Assembly: GCA_907163375.1 (NCBI GenBank)
Contig: CAJQUW010005533.1
Coordinates: 1,885,001-1,949,000, forward strand
DNA: 64,000 nt
Source: Prostheceraeus crozeri
Taxonomy: Eukaryota > Platyhelminthes > Polycladida > Euryleptidae
Direction: 5' to 3'
Shown: positions 56,686 to 64,000 of the stretch, piece after piece
Position numbering within the stretch: position 1 is the first letter of the stretch
Layout of the letters: every line of letters starts with the position of its first letter
Position numbers and translations under genes: made by a program
The notes under the pieces: model-generated
Seen by the model: only the letters and a program-made list of their open reading frames with translations
Databases searched by the model: none
What the model was told of the DNA's origin: nothing

Positions 56686-57900
56686 ATGTCTACCATGATT
56701 GAAAATAAATTTAGATTAGACGATCCTCCGTTCGTCAGTTATAATCAAAAAAAGAATGACTATATAAGAATTGCTATGAATCCCGGATCTTCCAGTAGAG
56801 TAAATACTGTAGGAGATTTAATCTTTGAAGTTGATAATCAACAAAGTTATTTATATTTACCTGATTCCTTTTTACACTGAATATTCTTTATATAGTGATG
56901 CCAATTTTACAACACCATTACCAGATACTGATAATATTGCATTAGAGAATAATTTCTTTCCAAGATTATTTACACAAATGCGTTTAGATGTTGCAACTCA
57001 AAATATAGAAACAATAAGTGATTCTCCAGGCGTAATTGATGCAATGGTTAGATTTGTAACAATTGGTGAAAATAATAAAAAGCATGAAATCGAAGGTTGG
57101 TTTCCAGATAATAATGATGGTATAATTGTTGATGATTTAACTCACGCTGGAACAGATGCAGCAGGAATTGCGAAAGATGTAGAAAATATTGCAAATCATT
57201 TAAATAAAACAAATAATACTGCATATAAAGAAAGGCGTGTTTTTAACAAGAAAAGTAAACAGACAGTAAATTGGTCATTGTCTCCATTATTCGGATATTT
57301 AGATTATGACAAAATATCAAATCAATTAAAATTTGAATTAATAATTCATCGCACAGCAAATAATGAATTAATCTTTTATGGTAAGACTGGAAAAAAGGAT
57401 ATTTAAAAATTGATAGACTTCAGTGGTGGGTAAAACATATTACTCCTAGTTTAGAGGTTGAATTAACTATTGCAAAAAGATTAAATACTAACAAACCAAT
57501 TCCAGTAAACTTTCTAAAGCGTACTGCTAGTTCAGTAACTTTTTCAGAGCAAAGATTTAACTGGCATTTCACAAGGACATCAAATACTCCAAGATATTTA
57601 TTACTAACTTTTCAAAGAAATGATTCTCCAAGTTTTGATAAAAACAATAATCTTTTCCATATTAATACAATTCGAAGTTTACAAGTTGCTTTAAATCAAA
57701 CCCGATATCCAATTGATCCATTAAGATTCGATAATACCAATAATCAATTTATGGAAGGATATGATGCTTATAGAAATCTTTGTATAGAATTTGGGGTTGA
57801 ACCACAATTAACTCCTGGAGATTGGAGACATTTATATCCTGTTTTCTGTTTCGATTTAAGTGCACAATCTGAAGATATTTTAAAAATGGTTGTGATGTAA
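56686..57900 (+). pseudogene. Polinton major capsid protein
   Basis: About 400 codons in the position and style of the double-jelly-roll capsid protein: FRLDDPPFVSYNQKKNDYIR at the start, PDTDNIALENNFFPRLFTQM, VIDAMVRFVTIGENNKKHEI, then WWVKHITPSLEVELTI and the C-terminal YRNLCIEFGVEPQLTPGDWR and LYPVFCFDLSAQSED. The start follows TTTTTTATAAAAATG. Broken. Confidence 0.8.
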
Positions 57901-58129
57901 CAATTAATATTGAAAAGAAAGATTCCACAACTTCATTGATGGCTTATGGTTTGCTGCTAGAAGATGTAAAATATTCTATTGAAATTCTTAATGGAAAGAT
58001 GGTTTGGATAGGTTAGTAACCTGAGGACCTTTGTTCCGATCGGCTAAAGCCTCTGAACAAACTTCTATAGGTTAATTAAAATTTTTGGTAACTTAAAATT
58101 TGTTCTTAACTTAAAAGTTTTTATTGAAA

Positions 58130-58606
58130 ATGTCGCAAGCGAAAAGTAATAATAAAACTGTTGAATGAAAACTACGTAACATTGTTGACAAAAATACACC
58201 TAAAACTATTACTATTGATAAAAAGAAATATTACATAAGTAAACCAATGATAGAGAATATTAAATTACAAGAAGAAAAGAATGGCGGAATTCTCCCATTA
58301 ATTCCTCTAATAATAGGTGGCATAGCAGCAGCAGGAAGTGTTGCAGGTGGGACAGCTGGTATTGTCCAGGCAGTAAATAAAAATAAATCAGAGAAGACAG
58401 CATCACAAGAACAAAAACGTCACAATAGATATTTAGAGAAAGTTGCTAGAGGGCAAGTAGTAGATAATTTTATTAGTAAATTAAATTTAGTTGATGAAGG
58501 AAAACGAGTTCTTAAAAATATTCTCCACAATGTTGATGACTTGATACAAATAAAAGAAACTAAAGATGGTTCTGGAATATATCTAGGTCCTGGTATGATT
58601 AGGTAA
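58130..58606 (+). pseudogene. Small hydrophobic Polinton protein
   Basis: A basic start is followed by GGILPLIPLIIGGIAAAGSV and AGGTAGIVQAVNKNKSEK, then a charged domain, and ends GSGIYLGPGMIR, close to the GNGLYL-type endings of small Polinton proteins. Probably an internal or minor virion protein. Broken at its start. Confidence 0.6.
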
Positions 58607-58720
58607 ATATATTTTGTGATAGATATATTGTTATAATGCTATAAATATTTTTTTATCTTTAAAATGTATCCTACAAATTCCGAAAATTTAACTAAATTAA
58701 AAATTGCTAATTTAGATTGA

Positions 58721-59845
58721 TTGAATTATCTATTAAACGTACATTCTGGCCATCGGTCGCACACCGGTCGGCTGCACACCGGAGGTGACATACAAAAAAC
58801 AATAGAAAACTTTCCTGGATTTATTTGGAGTAAATATTCAAAAGAAAAACATTTTCCTGGTCATTCATATACCGGTCCAGGAACTCGATTAGATATAAGA
58901 CCAGATGAGAATAATAATCCGAAGCCAGGTGAAGAACCAATAAACAGAGTTGATGCAGCAGCTTATAGACACTATTTAGCTTATCGAAATCATGACCTAA
59001 AATCTCGTCATGAAGCTGATAGGAAAATGATAGAAGAATTAGATAGCATTCAAAATCCTACATTTAGAGAAAAAATTGAAAGAATGTTTGTTAAGAAAGC
59101 TTTACAAGCTAAAATATTATTCGGTCAGGTTTTAGACAAAACTCATAACTCTGAAACCTACGCCTCCGAAATGTCGAATGACCTAGATCGGCATAGTGGA
59201 ACTTATGCCTCCGAAATTCACAAGGAATATAGAAAGCCGAAATATCTATTGAAAGTAAAAGTATTTAATAAAGATGATATTTGGAGTGCAGATCTAATCA
59301 ATATGCCGAATGAAAAAGATTATAAATACGCATTGACCGTTATAGATTTATATACACGATACGCTTGGGCAAAGCCTTTAAAAAACAAAAGTGGTCTGTC
59401 AGTTAAATATGCGTTTGAAGAAATCTTTAAAGAAAGTAATAGAAAGCCAAAGAAATTGTTTGTTGATAAAGGATCTGAATTTTATAATAAAAATGTTAAG
59501 CCATTATTTCAAACTGTTTATTCAACTGAAAATGCTGGAAAGGCTGTAGTAATAGAGAGATTTAATAAATCATTAAAAAGTAAATTATTCAAGAAATTTA
59601 CAGAGCAAGGAAATCAGAAATGGTTGAAGATATTACAAGGAATTGTAGATTAGTACAATGATAAAGTTCATTCAGGTATTGAAGAAACTCTACAGAATGC
59701 TTCTGACGATCCTGATTTGATACGAAAGAAAATATTCGAAAATAATATTATTCGAATGAGAGTAATCCGAATTTACAGAAACGTAGGCCGAAATTTAAGA
59801 TTGGAGATAGAGTAAGGATATTTCAGTATAAGAATAAATTTGAAA
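58721..59845 (+). pseudogene. Phospholipase-like domain and retroviral-type integrase
   Basis: One 310-codon frame holds two domains. The first (residues about 25-150) reads KHFPGHSYTGPGTRLDIRPD, then NRVDAAAYRHYLAYRNHDLK and ADRKMIEELDS, matching the parvovirus-type phospholipase A2 pattern (GPGT...D.A..HD.AY). The second (from about 180) reads DDIWSADLINM, YALTVIDLYTRYAWAKPLKN, KLFVDKGSEFYNKNV and TENAGKAVVIERFNKSLKSK, the D,D,E integrase core that inserts Polintons. The C-terminal chromatin-type tail lies beyond. Broken. Confidence 0.75.
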
Positions 59846-59966
59846 AAGGTTTTGTAGGCTACAAAGAAGTGATTTTTACAAAGAAGTGATTTTTAACCTT
59901 TAGGTGGCGCTTTAGCTATCTTCGTTTGAACTTTAATTACAGTAATTGGAAATAACGTTTCGAGAA

Positions 59967-60400
59967 TTAAATTCCCTTATTCAATTCTAACATAATATCT
60001 AGAAATGGTACTCCTTTTTGTAATTTATACAAAACATATAGACAGAATTGACCACAATAAGTAGTTCCTCGTTTTTGAATTTGAAATGTATTATAAATTC
60101 CATTTCCAAGTAATTCTCTTACTTCATTTGTAGGTGGAAGTCCGTATGAGTCGAAATAGTAATTGTCACCATTTTTATTTCTTTGACCCGCAGACCAATG
60201 TACTCCTTTTTGATCTGACGTGTGGAGATTTGCCACGAAATTTACAGTTGGCTCATCTTTTAGCAAACGTAATTCATCCCTCATCAATAGGTGAAAATTC
60301 TTTATTCCCAATTGATTAGCAATTTTCTTTAGATTAAAATTCGTAGTCGTTTGCGTTACTAAAAAATTTAAAGAACTCGGTTATGCTAGACATTTTATAA
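59967..60400 (-). pseudogene. Polinton adenain-like cysteine protease
   Basis: Reads NFVANLHTSDQKGVHWSAGQ, then YYFDSYGLPPTNEVRELLGN, then TTYCGQFCLYVLYKL and PFLDIMLELN. The His (HW), Asp-rich YFDS and Cys (CGQFCLYVLY) blocks match the capsid-maturation protease shared by adenoviruses and Polintons. Runs toward the capsid genes from the right end. Its first codons lie in the terminal repeat. Broken. Confidence 0.85.
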
Positions 60401-60649
60401 TAAAAAAATTTCTTATAGGACCCCTAGAACTCAGAAGGGGGGATTGATTTAAAACTGTCTCATAATGATGACTTACCTTACTACTTATTCGATTTTGAAA
60501 TGATTATATAATAATTATTCTAATCTACATTGTTTAACAGATTTCCTTTTTTCATGAACTTCTCAAAATGAATTAGAAAAAAACTGAGTTTTAGATAGTT
60601 CTTGAATCACTGCTTGCTTGCTTGCTTTTCAGGTGTAGTTGTCCACAAA

Positions 60650-61070
60650 ATCATTTGTCTTGAATGGCTTGCAATTGTGATATCTCTTCATCTTGAGTTG
60701 ATGATGTTCCTGGTTGTAGATTTAAAACATTTTGACTTGTTTTCATTGTCTTATTATAATAATCCGTTTCAAGTCGTTCATCAAGAGAACGTTTCATTCT
60801 CGCCGTTTCACGCATCACAACATATTGCTTTTATAAAGTTCTTCGCTTGCGTTCTAATGCAGCAGCGCCTTTAACTTCGTTTAAAATTCGCTGTGATATT
60901 TCACACGACGTCAAGAAATCATCAAAATCAATATCACTAAAGTTTTCCAAACTTTTTTGTAGATCTACATTATTTATGAAATGATTCTTCTTTACAGATC
61001 TGGCACATTTTTTTGCGATTTGTCCTTTTGTCGTTTCAATACGATCACCCAAATGTTTACTCATCATGAA
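60650..61070 (-). pseudogene. Polinton terminal-repeat gene 2, right copy
   Basis: Reads MMSKHLGDRIETTKGQIAKK and then the same body as the left copy. Unknown function; the copy looks broken. Confidence 0.45.
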
Positions 61071-61634
61071 TGATAGAAGTGAATGAGATGAATTAAAATA
61101 AACTAACTATCTAAATACTCCTTGAGAGAAGAAATTCATTCGTTAATGTGTTTCATCGTTAAAGTGATTGTTTAAAATTGCTATAACAACTATCTTGCAT
61201 ATCGGCGTTACCCTTATGCGTTCTAAATTCACAAGAAGAATTGCTTTTTATTGCTACCCTTATGTGTTTTAACCTATTCATGTGGAAAGAGAAAACGCTA
61301 AATAAGTTTTGCAAATGGATTTCTAAAACTGACTTTGAAAACAGGCTTTGAAAACTGACTTTGAAAACTGATTCTGAAAATAATTACGTAGGGGTAAATT
61401 GAACTGTCAAATTTTTACCGATGCGTAAATTGAACTGTCAAAATATTACCGATGCGTAAATTGAAATGACAAGAGATTGCAATATAATTTTAGGGGAATG
61501 CTGTTAGATGTTTTCCGTTGCTAGAAGAATAAATCTCTCTCTCTCTCTCTTCAATCATCAGTCAGTGTACGTGTTCATTGAATAATTTTGAGTTTATGAG
61601 TTACAATGATCTTCTAGTTCACACAATTAGTACT

Positions 61635-61883
61635 TTAAACAATGGTGAGAGTACAATGACAAAGAATGTCTAAGTAATAATTGCGTCTTCTTAATTTATC
61701 ATAATGCTCTAATCTTAATAATAATTGAGATTCTTTATCTTTCATATACCTAACTCTATCTTTGTGCTTTTCTTTATTCATTTTTTCAATGTCCATTTCA
61801 CTTGTATTTGATTGTGATAACGAAGGATATATTCTCGAGGTTTCTTCCATTTTTGAGGTTTCTTCCACTTTTGTTTCATCCAT
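61635..61883 (-). CDS. Polinton terminal-repeat gene 1, right copy
   Basis: 82 codons, almost identical to the left copy (two residues differ). Unknown function. Confidence 0.5.
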   Translation of the reverse strand: MDETKVEETSKMEETSRIYPSLSQSNTSEMDIEKMNKEKHKDRVRYMKDKESQLLLRLEHYDKLRRRNYYLDILCHCTLTIV

Positions 61884-62041
61884 TTTTTTAATAAATATTT
61901 TGATATTTTTAGACTATGTGAAAAGACTACGTAAATTTTTGGACTACGTGAAATTGATATTTGTAATATTTTTCGCTAAAATTGCAAGTGTGTAAAATTT
62001 GTAAAACATTGAAAAATATTCGAAAAAAATCGGGTGGGGAT

Positions 62042-62088
62042 GACATCCGGTGCGGAGCGAAGCAAAGCGGAGCGTAGCGCCGGATGTC
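62042..62088. repeat. Foldback hairpin inserted in one Polinton repeat
   Basis: Arms GACATCCGG and CCGGATGTC enclose a GC-rich loop with GCGGAGCGAAGC and GCGGAGCGTAGCG. The matching site in the left repeat (44657-44665) lacks 44 bp of this, reading straight from TAT to GTCATCC. The loop resembles those of the hairpins at 8079 and 14276. Confidence 0.85.
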
Positions 62089-62103
62089 ATACCCTATACT
62101 ACT

Positions 62104-63933
62104 GACGATTATCATGGAATATTGGAAATTGACGCACATAGCGCTTTCAATTGCAACTGCAAAGTAGCTATTCACAACATGAAAATCCTCTGTCCAGAAT
62201 GTGCCACGTTTATTTCCAACAGTTATCATCTGCCTACTCGTCAATTTGTCATTATATGGAGGGTTAGAGCTACAATCATATGAAGGCACAACACAGGGTA
62301 ACCCTGTAACTATCCCCATGTATGCTCTCAGTATTTTACCGCTACTGAACTCGCAATGTGGCAATCAGGCTGATAATTTCATAAAGGTAGCCTTTGCAGA
62401 TGATTTTACAGGTGTTGGCAATTTAATTTAACTAAAGGAATGGTGGAATATGATTGAAGAATTTGGACACTTCATCGGATATTTTCCTAACCCTTCTAGA
62501 AGTGTGTTAATTGTCAAAGTCGCCCACTTCTTGAAAGACACTGAAGTATTTTCGAATAGCGAAGTACAAATTACAACCGAAGGAAATAAGCAATTTGGTG
62601 CTTGTGTCGGCAATAATAATTTCAGGCGAGAATATGTCAGTAAAAGAAGTGCGAGATTGGCTCCATGAGATCAGAGGGCTTTCGAAAGTTGCGAACTCAT
62701 TTCCACATTCTGCTTAAACTGCATTCATTCGAGGTATTCAACACAAATATACATATGCTATGAGAACGATTCCTAATATCTCAGATCTTCTGGAGTCTTT
62801 GGAATATAGTAGCCGATATACTCTTATTACAGCACTATTCAATGGATATGAGTGCAGTGATATCGAAAGACAGTTTTTTTGCTTCCATCAAAACTAGGAG
62901 GCCTTGCAATCCACATTCCAACCAATCGCTGCAATGATGAATACGAAGCATCAAGAACAATTACAAAAGACATGATTGAAAATGTGAAACTCCAGGATCC
63001 TCAATATGATAAAAATGTGAGTCAGATGCGAAGTGAAGCATTGAAAACAAGAAGAAAAGAACAGCATTTACAATACAAAGACAATTTAAACGAAATCAAA
63101 CGAACAAACAATGAAAAGAAAACCTTCCGAATGTTTGAAGCCGTCAATGAAATTGGAGCGTCCAGTTGGCTGACATCAATGCCCTTGGAAGAACATGGGT
63201 TTTACTTAGAAAAACAGTCCTTGTGGGATAATCTTCGTTTAAGATACAACATCCCACTTCAAGATTAGACAAGTAAGTGTGCATGTGGACATACTTTTGA
63301 TATTGAGTATGTTTTCTCATGCAAAAAGGGAGGAGGATTTATCTCATTGAGACATAATGAAAGCAGAGACTTCACTGCTGCTGAGTATTTAAGTGAATGC
63401 TAGAAGTGCACCAGGGCAGAGCCATGCTTAACTCCACTGTCAGGAGAGTCATTCCCGACAAGCACTGTAATCGCAGACGAAGCCCGTGTTGGCATAGCAG
63501 CCAGGGGTTTGCATCGAGGGACAAATGGCAGATTTTGATGTAAGGGTGTTCAACCCGGTCGCCAAGACGTACCTTGATTCCGAACTTTCTTTTGCTCATC
63601 GACAACATGAGGAATCAAAGAAAACATCATTTAACGAAAGGATGCGCACAGTAGATCAAGGCTCCCTTACTCCGTTGGTCTTCTCATGCACCGGTTTTAT
63701 GGCTAAAGAATGCCGAGCATTCTACAAAAGACTGGCCGAAAAGTTATCCGATAAAAAGAATGTTGATTGCAGTAAAACCATATGCTGGATAAGGACTAGA
63801 CTTTCATTTCATTTGTTGGGTTCCTGTTTATGTGTTTACGAATACCTCGATCATTGTCTTTCAATGATATTCACAGAATGTTGACATCGAATTTGTCAGT
63901 AGAGAAGCTGACTTTAGAACGATTGACTGTTAG
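62104..63933 (+). pseudogene. RT element, downstream half with PD-(D/E)XK-like end
   Basis: Continues ILEIDAHSAFN (first RT catalytic box), then YEGTTQGNPVTIPMYALSIL, KVAFADDFTGVGNL (second catalytic box), FGHFIGYFPNPSRS, LPSKLGGLAIHIPTNRCNDE, and a finger CACGHTFDIEYVFSCKKGGG with RHNESRD. The end reads EARVGIAARGL followed by DFDVRVFNPVAKTYLD, which resembles a restriction-like nuclease core (E...D.D.RV), then GSLTPLVFS and CWIRTRLSFHLL. Several frameshifts and stops occur (for example after RVRATII, near 62430, 62670 and 63510). It is a LINE-like element of the restriction-endonuclease type by inference. Confidence 0.75.
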
Positions 63934-64000
63934 GTGTTTCTCAATTATTTTCTTGAATAACTAATTCTTAATTGACTTTTCTTAATGGTCTCAAGCCTGT

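Larger units (their letters stand above)
44645..62103 (+). mobile_element. Polinton (Maverick), complete ends, broken genes
   Basis: Ends AGTAGTATAGGGTATG (44645) and its complement ending at 62103, flanked by GACGAT at 44639-44644 and 62104-62109. The 6-bp duplication, AG start and 17.5-kb length are Polinton hallmarks. Parts in order: terminal repeat with two small genes, a membrane-protein gene, an unknown gene, penton, packaging ATPase, protein-primed DNA polymerase, a reverse-strand block of unknown genes, fibre-like coiled coils, hydrophobic small proteins, major capsid protein, phospholipase-like/integrase, protease, terminal repeat. It is a fossil with on the order of twenty breaks. 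Near-identical terminal repeats point to a recent insertion. It is more AT-rich than its surroundings. Confidence 0.95.
60365..62103 (-). repeat. Polinton right terminal inverted repeat
   Basis: About 1.74 kb. It is longer than the left copy mainly because of a 44-bp hairpin insertion near its outer end (62042-62088). Confidence 0.92.

Overview
This window looks like an AT-rich invertebrate animal genome. The only confident host gene is two exons of a cytosolic-type acetyl-CoA synthetase (ACSS2-like) on the + strand, at 21998-22266 and 37998-38206, separated by an intron of about 15.7 kb. The exon phases and splice sites fit together exactly. One further host candidate, a first exon behind a TATA box at about 33.5-33.7 kb inside that intron, is weak. 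Nearly everything else is mobile DNA of many classes, often nested. The species cannot be told from this sequence; the mix (Polinton, Crypton-type recombinase, P-like, hAT and Tc1/mariner transposons, several Penelope-like elements and three or four LINE types) suggests a marine or freshwater invertebrate.

Layout. 0-0.7 kb: end of a decayed hAT transposon. 2.8-5.7 kb: endonuclease/RT LINE on the - strand with a 9-bp target duplication. 8.5-12.5 kb: Crypton-type tyrosine recombinase fragment beside a complete-ended hAT element (9177-12499) with a perfect 8-bp duplication. 14.3-16.5 kb: a palindromic MITE split by a mariner-type transposon with an apparently intact 354-aa transposase. 16.6-18.7 kb: a P-like transposon. 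19.0-20.1 kb: an intact 385-aa Crypton-type recombinase gene. 22-38 kb: the acetyl-CoA synthetase intron, holding a four-level nest: a TA microsatellite, into which went a mariner (24573-31164), into which went a Penelope-like element (25469-30397), into which went a LINE (28586-29954). Two more Penelope-like fragments converge tail to tail on a second TA tract. 38.7-40.5 kb: RTE-like LINE with a 15-bp duplication. 41.5-43.5 kb: IS630/Tc1-type transposase interrupted by a 1-kb P-like MITE. 44.0-63.9 kb: an RT-endonuclease LINE split by a Polinton.

The Polinton (44645-62103, about 17.5 kb) has a perfect 6-bp target duplication and terminal inverted repeats of about 1.7 kb. It carries the usual parts: penton, packaging ATPase, protein-primed DNA polymerase B, fibre-like coiled coils, major capsid protein, small hydrophobic proteins, a phospholipase-like domain beside a retroviral-type integrase, and an adenain-like protease. 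It is a broken fossil with on the order of twenty breaks, although its near-identical terminal repeats suggest a geologically recent insertion.

The most unusual signals are: (1) short foldback hairpins with locus-specific arms and related GC-rich loops scattered through the window, one of which entered only one of the two Polinton terminal repeats, giving a filled and an empty site side by side; (2) a P-like transposon family with CATAGA/CATGGA ends and 8-bp duplications, from 38-bp miniatures to a 2.1-kb coding copy; (3) a decayed hammerhead-ribozyme fold at the tail of a Penelope-like element; (4) a 70-bp target duplication around the large Penelope-like element.
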